Positions 1 through 8,843 are shown, counted from the first letter of the stretch. The stretch is DNA of 64,000 nt from Anaerolineae bacterium (GCA_023384415.1 JAHDWJ010000005.1:156261-220260); one strand, 5' to 3'. Notes: a model not told the origin generated them from the sequence alone. Program-made: numbers and translations.

Positions 1-17
1 TATTACAAGCAGTACCA

Positions 18-206
18 ATGCTTATTGCATTTCCCCATCAACGTTTTTGGGTGGATTATGATAATGAAGCAGATGTCTTATACATCAACTTCCAGCGTCC
101 GCAGAAAGCGACTGATTCGCAGATGACCGATGAGGGTATTTTGCTCCGATATAGGGGAAAACAACTGGTTGGCATGACCATTTTGGATGCTTCTACTCGC
201 CATTGA
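18..206 (+). CDS. DUF2283 family small protein
   Basis: The 62-residue product has the DUF2283 pattern: a Tyr-Asp-Asn-Glu-Ala-Asp-Val-Leu-Tyr-Ile block near residues 14-23, an Asp-Glu-Gly-Ile-Leu-Leu turn, and a closing Val-Gly-Met-Thr-Ile-Leu-Asp-Ala strand. DUF2283 proteins are small beta-rich proteins of unknown function that often sit near toxin-antitoxin or mobile genes. The reading frame is open upstream of the ATG to the window edge, so the true start may lie outside. The following 170 bp is gene-free and carries a dispersed repeat. Function is unknown. Confidence 0.7.
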   Translation: MLIAFPHQRFWVDYDNEADVLYINFQRPQKATDSQMTDEGILLRYRGKQLVGMTILDASTRH

Positions 207-208
207 TC

Positions 209-248
209 ACAGATGAAAAATAAGAACTGATCCACAGATGACACAGAT
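209..248. repeat. dispersed repeat, inverted copy at 56406-56441
   Basis: This stretch matches the reverse complement of 56406-56441 over a core reading AAGAACTGATCC-CAGA-GACACAGAT, with only a few differences. It lies in the 207-374 gap between the DUF2283 gene and the paaD-like gene, where I see no gene. Confidence 0.6.
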
Positions 249-377
249 CTTACCAAAGAGGATATTTTGGCTTGTTTTAGCTATGCTTAAGAACGCGAAC
301 AACAAACATTGATCGTCCCTGTATGAAACTGCTCTTTAGTAGAAGACACGCAAACGGGTCTACTTAATTCTCTATTG

Positions 378-893
378 ATGGATATGCAAAATGAAGCCGT
401 GAATCAACCAGTGAATGCAGCCGTTGTCTGGCAGGCGTTAGCTGAGGTGAAAGACCCAGAAATCCCGTTGGTCTCTTTGGTGGAGATGGGGATTGTGCGT
501 GATGTGGCGGTAGCAGAGGATGGCACAGTCACGGTGCAGATGACCCCTACCTTTTCCGGCTGCCCGGCCCTGGAGGTGATGCGCCGGGAAATTACGGAAG
601 CGGTGCAGGGGTTGGGCGCGGCCGCCGTCAACGTTGAAATGGTGCTAAACCCACCCTGGAGCAGTGATTGGATCAGTGACGAAGCTCGTGTTAAACTAAA
701 TAACTTTGGTCTGGCCCCACCCCCCCGGCATGGGGGCAATGTACAGACTATCTTGTTTTGGGACGCGGCCGCGTGTCCCCGCTGTGGTTCCACTCGTACC
801 ACCTTACAAAACAGCTTCGGCCCCACCTTATGCCGGGCTATTTATACCTGTAATGATTGCCAGGAGCCATTTGAGCAGTTTAAGCCGCTCTAA
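378..893 (+). CDS. paaD: PaaD-like phenylacetyl-CoA epoxidase assembly protein (MIP18/DUF59 family)
   Basis: The N-terminal part (about residues 10-95) is a MIP18/DUF59 domain with the hallmark VKDPEIPLVSLVEMGIVRDV segment and a conserved Cys in TFSGCPALE. The C-terminal tail has two Cys pairs (CPRCG and CNDC) forming a zinc-ribbon-like element, and a NSFGPTLCRAIY segment typical of PaaD. In known systems PaaD is needed for maturation of the phenylacetyl-CoA 1,2-epoxidase PaaABCE, probably through its metal centre. No paaA, B, C or E is visible here; they could lie before the window or the gene may act in another Fe-S assembly role. Alternative starts are TTG 375 and ATG 384. The family call is strong, the pathway role is inferred. 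Confidence 0.85.
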   Translation: MDMQNEAVNQPVNAAVVWQALAEVKDPEIPLVSLVEMGIVRDVAVAEDGTVTVQMTPTFSGCPALEVMRREITEAVQGLGAAAVNVEMVLNPPWSSDWISDEARVKLNNFGLAPPPRHGGNVQTILFWDAAACPRCGSTRTTLQNSFGPTLCRAIYTCNDCQEPFEQFKPL

Positions 894-982
894 AGCGGTG
901 CGCTGTTAACCGTTAGCCGACGGTTAGACAGCCATAAGAGTTGATATTTACCCTACCCCGTTCCACAAAGGACCCCTTACGT

Positions 983-2221
983 ATGACATCAAATGTAAAA
1001 CAAACAATAAGCTGGCTGTTCGCGGCCGCAATCTTGACCCTTCTCCTGGCAGCTTGCGGGGCTGCCGTGCCTGAAACTGTCACCCCAGTTGCCGATGATG
1101 AGACCCCAGAACTCATTCGCGTTGAGCTAACTGTCGAGACCCTATTCGTAGGTAACGGCCCCCGTCCCCAAATGGGTGAAGTAGTCGGCATTCATTACAT
1201 CGGTTACCTGGACGATGGCACTGAATTTGATAACTCCTACTTTCGTAATCAACCCGCCGTCTTTGCTGTTGGTCGGGGTATGGTCATCCCTGGTTGGGAG
1301 CAGGCCGTCCTCAAAATGAACCTGGGTGAACGAGCAAAAGTAACCATTCCCCCGGAAATGGCCTTTGGTCCAGAAGGTGTTCCCGGCATCATTCCCCCCA
1401 ATGCCCCACTCATCATGGAAATCGAACTGCTGTTTATCAAACCTGGTTCACCCGAACTCCCTGCGGCTACTAACCCGGCTGATTTTGTCACCACTGATTC
1501 TGGGCTGCAATACGTTGATCTCGTTGTGGGAGATGGCCCACTGCCCGAAACCAATGGCATCGTTTCTGTCCATTACACCGGCTGGCTAGAAGATGGAAAG
1601 AAATTTGATAGCTCCATTGACCGGGATGATCCCATCACTTTTGTTTTGGGCAAAGATCAGGTCATTCCCGGCTGGGAGGAAGGCGTTGCCAGTATGCGCG
1701 TAGGCGGCAAGCGGCAGATGATCATTCCCGCCGACCTGGCGTATGGGGCCACCGGTTACCAAAATTTTATCCCTCCCAATGCTGTTCTTACCTTTGATGT
1801 AGAACTGCTCGCCTATTACGCTCCAGCCCCGGCTGCTCCCACGGAGATTGATGAAGCCGATCTGGTCACGACCGAAAGTGGACTGCAATATGTTGATCTG
1901 GTTGTTGGCACGGGTGAGGTGGCTCGTTCTGGGTATACTGTATCTGTTCATTACACTGGCTGGCTAACGGATACGACTAAATTTGATAGCTCGTTAGATC
2001 GGGGTACGCCGCTGGAATTTGTTCTAGGGGAAGGCCGGGTAATAGTAGGCTGGGAAGAAGGATTGGTAGGAATGCGTGTAGGCGGCCGCCGCCAACTGAT
2101 CATTCCCTCAGACCTTGCCTATGGCGATTTAGGTCAAGGCATTATCCCTGGTGGAGCTACACTGATCTTTGAAGTGGAGCTAATAGAAACCAAAGCTCCG
2201 CTTAGCCCTATACCAGATTAG
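983..2221 (+). CDS. Lipoprotein with three FKBP-type peptidyl-prolyl isomerase domains
   Basis: The start at 983 gives a clean lipoprotein signal (MTSNVKQTISWLF then a hydrophobic run ending LLAAC), so the longer frame from 941 is rejected. Three consecutive FKBP domains follow, each about 105 residues, with the family hallmarks VSVHYTGWL, a VIPGW or VIVGWEEG segment, and a closing IIPP-NA or IIPGGATL-F-VEL strand. The first copy is the most diverged. Two of the linkers contain TTxSGLQYVDLVVG, as in bacterial FkpA-like proteins. Such enzymes catalyse cis-trans isomerisation of prolyl bonds; this one should be anchored to the outer face of the membrane and help fold exported proteins. Hsp33 follows 18 bp downstream on the same strand, suggesting a protein-quality grouping. 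Confidence 0.9.
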   Translation: MTSNVKQTISWLFAAAILTLLLAACGAAVPETVTPVADDETPELIRVELTVETLFVGNGPRPQMGEVVGIHYIGYLDDGTEFDNSYFRNQPAVFAVGRGMVIPGWEQAVLKMNLGERAKVTIPPEMAFGPEGVPGIIPPNAPLIMEIELLFIKPGSPELPAATNPADFVTTDSGLQYVDLVVGDGPLPETNGIVSVHYTGWLEDGKKFDSSIDRDDPITFVLGKDQVIPGWEEGVASMRVGGKRQMIIPADLAYGATGYQNFIPPNAVLTFDVELLAYYAPAPAAPTEIDEADLVTTESGLQYVDLVVGTGEVARSGYTVSVHYTGWLTDTTKFDSSLDRGTPLEFVLGEGRVIVGWEEGLVGMRVGGRRQLIIPSDLAYGDLGQGIIPGGATLIFEVELIETKAPLSPIPD

Positions 2222-2239
2222 GTTTTGTAGGCCAATACA

Positions 2240-3106
2240 ATGTCTGATTACCTTGTGCGAATGATAGCCAGAGAAACCGGGGTTCGGGGGTTTGCCTGCC
2301 TGACCACTGATATTGTTCAGGAAGCAGCCCGGCGGCACCAAACCAGCCCGGTGGCAACCGTTGCTCTGGGGCAGGCGCTTACTTCTGCCTCTCTAATGGG
2401 GGCGTTGTTAAAAGCCCGGCAGCGGGTAGCCCTCAAATTTGAAGGCAATGGCCCGCTGGCTAAAATCATTGTAGAAGCAGAAAGCAATGGGGCGGTGCGT
2501 GGCTACGTAGCCGTGCCTGATGTATCCCAATCCCCACAATGGGGAGCATTTGCTGTGTCTGAAGCGTTGGGCAGTGAAGGTTTTTTGACGGTAGTGAAGG
2601 ATTTACGCCTACGTGATTTGTATCAAAGTATTGTTCCGCTGCCGGTTGGAGATATTGAAGGGGATCTGACCTATTATCTTAACCAATCGGAGCAGCTGCC
2701 CTCTTTGGTGGCGATGGGGGTACAGTTGGATGAGATGGGGCAGGTCGCGGCCGCAGGCGGACTTCTCATCCAATCATTACCCCCATATAACCCAGATGTC
2801 ATCGCCATGTTAAGCGAACGGGTTGAAGAAATACCCCCAATTAGGGAATTGCTGGCCCAGGGGAACACCCCGGAAGATCTGTTAGCCTTGCTGTTTGGCA
2901 ATCTGGAAATCAAACTATTGGGGCAGCAGCCCCTCTTCTTCCAATGTACTTGCAGTCGGGAACGCTCCTTGCAAGCGATTAAAAACCTTTCTTTGGATGA
3001 GGTAGCTGAGATGTTAGCCGCTGAGGAGCAGATAGTGGTAGATTGCCATTTCTGCCATGAGCGTTACATCTTTGATCACGAAGATTTGGTCGAGATCACT
3101 GGTTGA
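2240..3106 (+). CDS. hslO: Hsp33 redox-regulated chaperone
   Basis: The 288-residue protein matches the full length of Hsp33. The N-terminal substrate-binding fold includes the GNGPL-KIIVEA segment, and the C-terminal redox switch has the four zinc-binding cysteines as CTC (near residue 236) and CHFC (near residue 268). In characterised Hsp33 the reduced, zinc-bound form is inactive; oxidative stress forms disulfides, releases zinc and turns on holdase activity in the cytoplasm. All four cysteines are present, so the switch should work. The gene starts 18 bp after the FKBP lipoprotein gene and may share its transcript. Confidence 0.95.
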   Translation: MSDYLVRMIARETGVRGFACLTTDIVQEAARRHQTSPVATVALGQALTSASLMGALLKARQRVALKFEGNGPLAKIIVEAESNGAVRGYVAVPDVSQSPQWGAFAVSEALGSEGFLTVVKDLRLRDLYQSIVPLPVGDIEGDLTYYLNQSEQLPSLVAMGVQLDEMGQVAAAGGLLIQSLPPYNPDVIAMLSERVEEIPPIRELLAQGNTPEDLLALLFGNLEIKLLGQQPLFFQCTCSRERSLQAIKNLSLDEVAEMLAAEEQIVVDCHFCHERYIFDHEDLVEITG

Positions 3107-3153
3107 TGATTGAGGTATCTCCAGACAAGCCCGAATTGTGAAACCTATAACCC

Positions 3154-3999
3154 ATGCGTATCAGTGAAAATGGTATTATCCAGGCGGCAGGGGGAATTGT
3201 GTGGCGTAATGGAGCTGGCGGCCGCGAACTGGCTCTCATCCACCGTCCCCGTTATAACGACTGGAGCTTACCCAAAGGGCATTTAGAACCAGGGGAGAGT
3301 TGGCCTGCGGCCGCCTTGCGTGAAGTGACAGAAGAGACCGGCTGCCAGGTGCAGTTGGGAGAATTTGCTGGAGCCGTCAATTATCTGGTGCAAGGCATTC
3401 CCAAGCTGGTACTGTTTTGGCAGATGGAGTTACTCCATGAGCCGCCCTACCGCCCCAATGAAGAAAGTGATGCCCTGGTCTGGCTGCCCCTGGCTGAAGC
3501 CTGGCCCCGCCTCACCTACGCTGCCGAGCGGATGCTCCTGAACGCCCCTTTACCCCCACGAGACCGCCACATCGCGGCCGCAACCACCCTCATTCGTAAC
3601 GCCGCTGGTCATATCCTGCTCATCAACAGCCCGGCGCGGGGCTGGGAACTGCCCGGCGGCATCATTGAAGCGGGAGAAGATTTGCACCAGGGCGCGGCCC
3701 GCGAATTGTGGGAAGAGACCGGTATCCGGGCTGATTTGCACACCCTGGCTTTCGTCAACTCTAGTATCAGCTCCCCCAGCAAATTTATCTTTGGCCTGAT
3801 AGGTGATTATCGTGAAGGAACGCTGACCCCCAGTCCGGAGAGCACCGACCTGGCCTGGGTCACACCTGACGAAGCCCGGCAGCGAATCAGCAGCCCCATT
3901 GTGTTAGACCGGCTGGGGCAGTTTTTGGCTTATCGCGGCCGCGTCACCCACACCACTTACCACCCAAACCCATTCCAAATTGTGCGCCATATCGCTTAA
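3154..3999 (+). CDS. Tandem Nudix hydrolase (two intact Nudix domains)
   Basis: This 281-residue protein contains two complete Nudix domains in a row. The first has the Nudix box starting GHLEPGE and ending REVTEETGC (about residues 42-64); the second has GIIEAGE through RELWEETGI (about residues 168-190). Both fit the GX5EX7REUXEEXGU consensus with all catalytic Glu and Arg residues. The first domain resembles diadenosine-polyphosphate or ADP-ribose type enzymes with its DWSLPKGHLEPGE context. The substrate cannot be read from sequence. Nudix enzymes hydrolyse nucleoside diphosphates linked to another moiety. It follows hslO by 47 bp on the same strand. Confidence 0.9.
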   Translation: MRISENGIIQAAGGIVWRNGAGGRELALIHRPRYNDWSLPKGHLEPGESWPAAALREVTEETGCQVQLGEFAGAVNYLVQGIPKLVLFWQMELLHEPPYRPNEESDALVWLPLAEAWPRLTYAAERMLLNAPLPPRDRHIAAATTLIRNAAGHILLINSPARGWELPGGIIEAGEDLHQGAARELWEETGIRADLHTLAFVNSSISSPSKFIFGLIGDYREGTLTPSPESTDLAWVTPDEARQRISSPIVLDRLGQFLAYRGRVTHTTYHPNPFQIVRHIA

Positions 4000-4122
4000 A
4001 AAACCGTATAGCTGGCAGTTTCCTCTAAACAAATGGCCTCATGGCTGATTGACTTTGCCATAGGTTTAGAGTACGGATCATCCAGCCAATTATACTATCT
4101 TGACGATAAGGAGATTTAGGAA

Positions 4123-4386
4123 ATGGGTACATGTTCCTGGATTCTATTTGGAGCTATTGCTGGTTGGGTTGCCAGCCTGCTCACCGGACGGAATGAGCGA
4201 ATGGGCTGCCTGGCCAACATCATCATTGGCATTTTAGGGGCGATGATTGGTGGGTTTGTGGTGAACTTGCTTGGCGGCCGCGGCGATATTACCGGCTTCA
4301 ATCTATACAGCTTTGGCGTGGCTGTTTTAGGGGCCGTTCTTCTCCTGGGCATTACCGGCTGGTTTGCTAAGAACCAAAAATATTAG
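4123..4386 (+). CDS. GlsB/YeaQ/YmgE family membrane protein (transglycosylase-associated protein)
   Basis: The 87-residue product has three predicted membrane segments with Gly-rich character. Family hallmarks are the opening ILFGAIAGWVASLLTGR, a middle IIIGILGAMIGGFV and a terminal Gly-rich hydrophobic helix. An AAGGAG ribosome site lies about 9 bases before the ATG. Members of this family are small stress-induced inner-membrane proteins found across bacteria, with no settled molecular role. The gene stands alone, preceded by a short gap with a partial hairpin and followed by a repeat-filled intergenic region. Confidence 0.9.
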   Translation: MGTCSWILFGAIAGWVASLLTGRNERMGCLANIIIGILGAMIGGFVVNLLGGRGDITGFNLYSFGVAVLGAVLLLGITGWFAKNQKY

Positions 4387-4685
4387 CCCCTGGCAGCCTG
4401 CCAGAGAAAGAAATTCGGACACGGATGACTCCACTGAAAAAGGTCGCGCAGAGACGCGAAGGCGCAAAGTTACCAAAGAAAAATTCGTGCTAATTCGTGG
4501 CTTCTTTGAGTGGACTCACGGATAAACACGGATTTAGGGACGTGGCGAAGCTAAAAATCCGTGTAGTAACATCTCAATAAAATGTGTAACCTTCGGAAGG
4601 TTTGACCCAAGAGCTTGTCCATTGCCCAAACCTTCCGAAGGTTCGCCCCAACTTATTGAGAAGATACCAATCCGTGTGCTAAACC
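4387..4685. other. Repeat-filled intergenic region between glsB-like and msrA genes
   Basis: There is no gene here. It holds a GCGCAGAGACGCGAAGGCGCAAAG word near 4445-4470 (related to 23660-23726), a TTCGTGCTAATTCGTGGC word near 4484-4503 (related to 25490-25555 and to coding DNA at 36716-36785), a pair of inverted CACGGATTT/AAATCCGTG words near 4537-4565, and the nested palindrome listed separately at 4571-4665. Confidence 0.7.
4571..4665. repeat. Nested-palindrome element, copy 1
   Basis: The element is bounded by inverted words ATCTCAATAA and TTATTGAGAAGAT, and inside carries two palindromes, AACCTTCGGAAGGTT (4588-4602) and AACCTTCCGAAGGTT (4629-4643), separated by a spacer reading TTGACCCAAGAGCTTG. 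A near-identical copy lies at 6701-6799. The structure resembles a REP- or MITE-like non-coding repeat. Confidence 0.8.
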
Positions 4686-5234
4686 TCATACCATCTCTTT
4701 CAGCTTATTGGCAAACGATTTACGAAATTTCCGTATTTTGGGGTCAATGACCGCCATACAATACGGCTGATAACGGTTATTGTTAAAATAATCCTGGTGA
4801 TAATCTTCCGCTGGATAAAACCGTTCATAAGGCGTAATCTCCGTCACAATGGGGGTGCGATAAGTTCCAGATCGGTTTAACACCTCTTTCGTCCGCACGG
4901 CGATTTCCCGCTGTATTTCATCGTGGTACAGCACAATCGAGCGGTATTGTGTCCCCACATCAGCCCCCTGCCGATTCAACGTTGTGGGGTCATGGGTGTG
5001 GAAAAAAATCAACAGCAGCTCCTCATAACTGATTACTTCTGGGTCATAACTGAGTTGAACCACCTCCGCATGGCCGGTTGTGCCATTACAAACGGCATAA
5101 TAAGTAGGGTTTTCCACCTGTCCCCCGGCATAACCAGACACCACCTTATCTACTCCAATCACATCTTGAAAAATCGCTTCCGTACACCAGAAGCACCCCC
5201 CACCAAAGGTTGCCAACGCTTTATTGTCAGACAT
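4686..5234 (-). CDS. msrA: Peptide-methionine (S)-S-oxide reductase MsrA
   Basis: The 182-residue protein begins with the MsrA core ATFGGGCFWCTEAIF, in which the first Cys of GCFWC is the catalytic residue. It continues with VVSGYAGG, GHAEVVQLSYDP, FFHTHDPTTLNRQGADVGTQYRS, all family signatures. MsrA reduces methionine S-sulfoxide in oxidised proteins, using thioredoxin as the reductant. The product is cytoplasmic, with no signal peptide. A purine-rich GGGG ribosome site precedes the ATG. It is transcribed away from galE and ends next to the repeat region. Confidence 0.95.
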   Translation of the reverse strand: MSDNKALATFGGGCFWCTEAIFQDVIGVDKVVSGYAGGQVENPTYYAVCNGTTGHAEVVQLSYDPEVISYEELLLIFFHTHDPTTLNRQGADVGTQYRSIVLYHDEIQREIAVRTKEVLNRSGTYRTPIVTEITPYERFYPAEDYHQDYFNNNRYQPYCMAVIDPKIRKFRKSFANKLKEMV

Positions 5235-5650
5235 AGTTACCCCCTTGCAAAGTAAGGATGAATTATGAAGTGAGAATTATGAAAAGGCCACCTGGGCCAA
5301 TGCACTATTTCTTCCATAAGCTCTTTTCAGGTTATTTCAGGCATAATGACAGGATAAAGAGGCGATTGTTTACCTGGCCCGGTTAACTTTAAGGATTGTG
5401 TAAGGGTTAGCAACCCCTCAAGGTGAAACACAAACCGTAAGGCGGTCGGCTTAAGGTATTAAGGCAACCCCTGTGTACAATGACAAGGGTGAGCCACCAG
5501 CAAACATCGTGGGCATCTAAAAATAACTTACCGGTTTAGATTTGACAGGTTTCCGAAAACCTGTCAAATCTGGGCAGAACTTATTTTTAGACAATTACAT
5601 AGTGGGATAGGCCCTAAAGGGGCACAATGATCCAAAGGAGCAATCAAATT
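5235..5650. other. Intergenic region upstream of msrA and galE
   Basis: This divergent spacer must hold the promoters of both genes, but I could not identify them with confidence. It contains the word GATGAATTATGAAGTGAGAATTATGAA near 5257-5282, related to the array at 26715-26768, and the palindromic element at 5516-5591. An AAAGGAG ribosome site at 5634-5640 fixes the galE start. Confidence 0.6.
5516..5591. repeat. Palindromic element with outer and inner inverted repeats
   Basis: Outer arms TCTAAAAATAA (5516-5526) and TTATTTTTAGA (5581-5591) are perfect 11-bp inverted repeats. Inside, AGATTTGACAGGTTT (5538-5552) pairs perfectly with 5557-5571 across a CCGA loop. There is no T-run, so it is not a standard terminator. 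The outer/inner plan resembles the elements at 4571 and 6701. Confidence 0.75.
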
Positions 5651-6637
5651 ATGAAGGTTTTTGTGACTGGCGGGGCGGGTTATATTGGCAGCACTGTCGT
5701 AGCCGAATTGATCGCCGCCGGAGATTCAGTCGTCGTCTTTGACAATTTATACCAGGGCCACCGGGGGGCTGTTCACCCTGAGGCCATCTTTATCCAGGGG
5801 GATCTGGCGGACCGGGGGGCGATAGATGCGGCTTTAGCTGAACACCGACCGGACGGGATTATGCACTTTGCCTCTTATACCCTGGTAGGGGAGTCAGTTA
5901 CGCACCCGTTTCTTTACCTGGGGGATAATGTACGTAATGCCCTTAATCTGTTAGAAAGTGCGGTGCAGTATGATGTACGCCGTTTTATTCTCTCTTCTAC
6001 GGCCAATTTGTTTGATGACCCAGAGGAGATGCCGATTAAGGCCACTGAGCGTATTGTACCTGGCAGCCCATATGGGGAATCCAAATATTTGATTGAGCGG
6101 CTGCTGCATTGGCTGGATAAGATTTATGGGCTGCGTTATGCCGCTTTGCGCTATTTCAATGCCTGTGGATCCCACTCACCTGATTTGGGGGAAGACCATG
6201 ACCCGGAGACGCACCTGATTCCATTGGTGTTACAGGTAGCGTTGGGGCAGCGGCCGCATATCACCGTATTTGGTGATGATTATCCCACCCCAGACGGGAC
6301 CTGCGTTCGGGATTACATTCACGTTGTAGACCTGGCCCAGGCCCACATTTTGGCCTTGCGAGCCTTAGAAAATGGGGTCAGTCGTAAATATAATTTAGGC
6401 AATGGGCAGGGGTTTAGCGTTAAAGAGGTAATTGAGGTTGCCCGTCAGGTCACGGGGCATCCCATTCCCACTGTGATAGGTGAGCGGCGGCCAGGTGATC
6501 CAGCCATTTTGATTGCTGACAGCACGGCCATTCAACAGGAGTTAGGCTGGAAACCCCGTTATCCGTCTTTACAGACGATTATTGAAACGGCCTGGGCCTG
6601 GCATCAACGGCATCCACACGGCTATGAAAAGGGGTGA
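5651..6637 (+). CDS. galE: UDP-glucose 4-epimerase
   Basis: The protein (328 residues from the ATG at 5651) is an extended short-chain dehydrogenase. It has the NAD-binding motif [10 protein letters not shown] at the start, SSTANLF with the catalytic Ser/Thr region, and the YGESK catalytic Tyr-Lys pair, followed by YFNACGS and a [14 protein letters not shown] segment typical of GalE. It interconverts UDP-glucose and UDP-galactose for surface glycan synthesis. AAAGGAG sits 10 bases before ATG 5651, which is why the longer frame from 5627 is rejected. It fits with rmlA and the many glycosyltransferases elsewhere in the window, though it is not in an operon with them. Confidence 0.93.
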   Translation: MKVFVTGGAGYIGSTVVAELIAAGDSVVVFDNLYQGHRGAVHPEAIFIQGDLADRGAIDAALAEHRPDGIMHFASYTLVGESVTHPFLYLGDNVRNALNLLESAVQYDVRRFILSSTANLFDDPEEMPIKATERIVPGSPYGESKYLIERLLHWLDKIYGLRYAALRYFNACGSHSPDLGEDHDPETHLIPLVLQVALGQRPHITVFGDDYPTPDGTCVRDYIHVVDLAQAHILALRALENGVSRKYNLGNGQGFSVKEVIEVARQVTGHPIPTVIGERRPGDPAILIADSTAIQQELGWKPRYPSLQTIIETAWAWHQRHPHGYEKG

Positions 6638-6642
6638 AACGT

Positions 6643-6688
6643 GAAGCGTGATGTGTGACCGGAGAGAAAACCGCACACATCACGCTTC
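6643..6688. repeat. Perfect inverted repeat after galE
   Basis: GAAGCGTGATGTGTG (6643-6657) is perfectly complementary to 6674-6688, with a 16-base spacer. It consists of the GTGAAAC/GCGTGATG short words found elsewhere in the window. It could form a 3' hairpin for the galE transcript, but no T-run follows. Confidence 0.6.
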
Positions 6689-6700
6689 ATTGGTTAAGGG

Positions 6701-6799
6701 TAACATCTCAGTAAAATGTGTAACCTTCGGAAGGTTTGACCCAAGAGCTTGGCCATTGCCTAGACCTTCCGAAGGTTCGCCAACTTATTGAGAAGATAT
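6701..6799. repeat. Nested-palindrome element, copy 2
   Basis: This is a close copy of the element at 4571-4665: TAACATCTCA-TAAAATGTG, then two palindromes around AACCTTCGGAAGGTT and ACCTTCCGAAGGT, then CAACTTATTGAGAAGAT. It lies between the convergent ends of galE and the minus-strand lipoprotein gene. Confidence 0.8.
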
Positions 6800-6801
6800 G
6801 G

Positions 6802-8601
6802 TTAAGGCGTGATAAAAGCGGGATCAACCGCCTGAACGAAAATTTCGATGGTTTCGCCCAGGCTAGTGGTGCCACGGAACCGCCAGGCGGGTTGCAGCAG
6901 GTTGCTCTCAGCATTCCCATCCCATGCGCCCATGTAACTGATAGTATAAACCATATCCACCTGGGTAATGGTAATTTCATCAACCCCTGGAATACCGGAA
7001 GGCATTTCTTCAATCGTTTGCCAATTTAATACCTGGGGAGAGGATTGAGCTACCCCAGGGGGGAGCCATCCGTTGACAAACACCCGTGTCCCGTCGGCAA
7101 TTTCTGTGGGGGCGTTGGGCAAAATCCAGGTCAAACCAACATCAGCGGTGAAGATGGCCTGCCCGTTTTCCCAGGTCAACACACCGGCCTCGTATCGGTA
7201 TTCGGGATAATCCCGCACTGGCTGCCATTGGTTCAATTGAATGGCCTGTACATTAGGGGCGACCTGAACGATGGTGCCGCTGATAAAAATTTGCTGGCCT
7301 ACTTGATTGATTAGCTCTTCCAGGACCTCATCGGCAGCCAGGATACGGAACTGATCGCCCATGATGCGAGGTGGACCGCTGCCTTCAGCCCGAACGTATC
7401 CCATTAAATAAGGATAGAGGTCAATGGTTTCCCCTTCCTGGTATTGGCGAGGGTAATATTTGTTTGTGGGGCCAGGCATAAAGCTGGATGTGGCTGGGTA
7501 AGGGACAACCTGCCCGTTTTCATCAAGTTTGGGGTAGATGTTGTAGAAGACGCGGTTGTAATCTACCCCTTGTTGGAGCAGTTCCCAGGCGGCCGCGGCA
7601 CTGATTAGCGGATATTCCTGAGCGGTAATAACCTCACTCATCCGGCTGTAGTAGAGGTAGGTGATAACCCCATTTCCATTTACGGTGACAGTGAAATCAG
7701 GGTTGATAACTTCCCGACCATCTATCAGGCGGTAAATCTGTACTTCTTCACCCCAATAACTTTTGCGGAAGACGTGGGGGTAATCTAACAGACCGCGCTC
7801 TTGTAAAAATGCTTCTGCAACAACTCTGGCCTGGTCGTATGGCATATAATCAAATGGGCCATACATGTTGCTGCCACTGACATCATTGTAGCTCACATCC
7901 AGACCGTAGATAGAGAGGGTTTTGGCCCCATCAAAAGCGTAGTAATTGGGGGTGGGCTGGTAATAATCACGCGGTGCCCCTTCATCACCTGGATAAATAC
8001 CTGGGGTGGGCATGTTGTAGTTGTAATAATCCAGATATAGTTCCGGGGGAAAGCCGAAGCGCAGGGCAATTTCTCGTGCTTCTTCGACGGTCAGGCGCAT
8101 GCTGCTGGGAGATTGCCACACGTTCGCGGCCGCAGGGCCTTCAGGCAAGGTGGTTTGCAGGATAAAGCTGGTATTGCCAAACGACAACATGCCATAATAC
8201 CCTGGGCTGTAGCCAAAACCGCCCCCACCACCGCCACGCCCGTAAGCGGATTCAACGCCCACATTGGCCACACTACCACCCATAACTGCTGTTGACATAG
8301 GGGCAACCGCTGGGGCCGCTCCCATATCTTCAGATACGCCTAAGGATGTGGGGATACTCCCACCGGCGGCACTGCCAATGCCAGGCAGGGCCGGCAGGTT
8401 GCTGTAATCGGCATTGGTAGAGGAAGGTTCGGGCGCGGCCGCGTCGTCTCCCCCTGGCTGCACCGTGACCACCGGCTCATTTATATTCACATTCACGGCC
8501 GGGGTTTCGTTGCCATCTGTAGCCGTACAGGCCACAGCCAGCAGCATAAGCAAACTGGTCAAGAGAAAGATAAATCGGTTGATACTGGTTGTTTGTAACA
8601 T
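6802..8601 (-). CDS. Hypothetical lipoprotein, paralogue 1
   Basis: From ATG 8601 the product has a lipoprotein signal (MLQTTSINRFIFLLTSLLML, then LAVAC). The GGAG eight bases upstream supports this start rather than the longer open frame. After the lipid-anchored Cys comes a Thr/Pro/Gly-rich linker (about 170 residues) and then a globular region with YDQARVVAEAF, ERGLLDYP, VQIYRLIDG and a C-terminal YLQPAW-like LLQPAWRFRGTT...EIFVQAVDP. The same plan occurs in the gene at 8902-10596, so the two are paralogues. I do not recognise a named domain. It is likely displayed on the outer face of the membrane. Function unknown. Confidence 0.8.
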   Translation of the reverse strand: MLQTTSINRFIFLLTSLLMLLAVACTATDGNETPAVNVNINEPVVTVQPGGDDAAAPEPSSTNADYSNLPALPGIGSAAGGSIPTSLGVSEDMGAAPAVAPMSTAVMGGSVANVGVESAYGRGGGGGGFGYSPGYYGMLSFGNTSFILQTTLPEGPAAANVWQSPSSMRLTVEEAREIALRFGFPPELYLDYYNYNMPTPGIYPGDEGAPRDYYQPTPNYYAFDGAKTLSIYGLDVSYNDVSGSNMYGPFDYMPYDQARVVAEAFLQERGLLDYPHVFRKSYWGEEVQIYRLIDGREVINPDFTVTVNGNGVITYLYYSRMSEVITAQEYPLISAAAAWELLQQGVDYNRVFYNIYPKLDENGQVVPYPATSSFMPGPTNKYYPRQYQEGETIDLYPYLMGYVRAEGSGPPRIMGDQFRILAADEVLEELINQVGQQIFISGTIVQVAPNVQAIQLNQWQPVRDYPEYRYEAGVLTWENGQAIFTADVGLTWILPNAPTEIADGTRVFVNGWLPPGVAQSSPQVLNWQTIEEMPSGIPGVDEITITQVDMVYTISYMGAWDGNAESNLLQPAWRFRGTTSLGETIEIFVQAVDPAFITP

Positions 8602-8843
8602 GATTTGGTCTCCTTTACTGAACCGAAAAATGGGGTGCGATGTGGGCAGGGATGTTTGGTTCATCATTAACCCTGTCGGGGGTATAAGGGAATCTATAAC
8701 AGGTAATTCCTGACCCTTTAATCTAAACGTTAAAAACGATGCCCTGGTTCCCCTGCTGAGGGGATTAGACCCACCAGGTTGTCGAACCCGCCCGGCGGTG
8801 GTCGGGTGAAGCTGACTAGCAAACAAATAGCCTGAAACGCAAA
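8602..8843. other. Upstream region of the first lipoprotein gene
   Basis: Apart from the ribosome site before 8601, I see no gene or clear promoter here. The long open frame that crosses it lacks coding character upstream of the lipoprotein signal. Confidence 0.5.
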
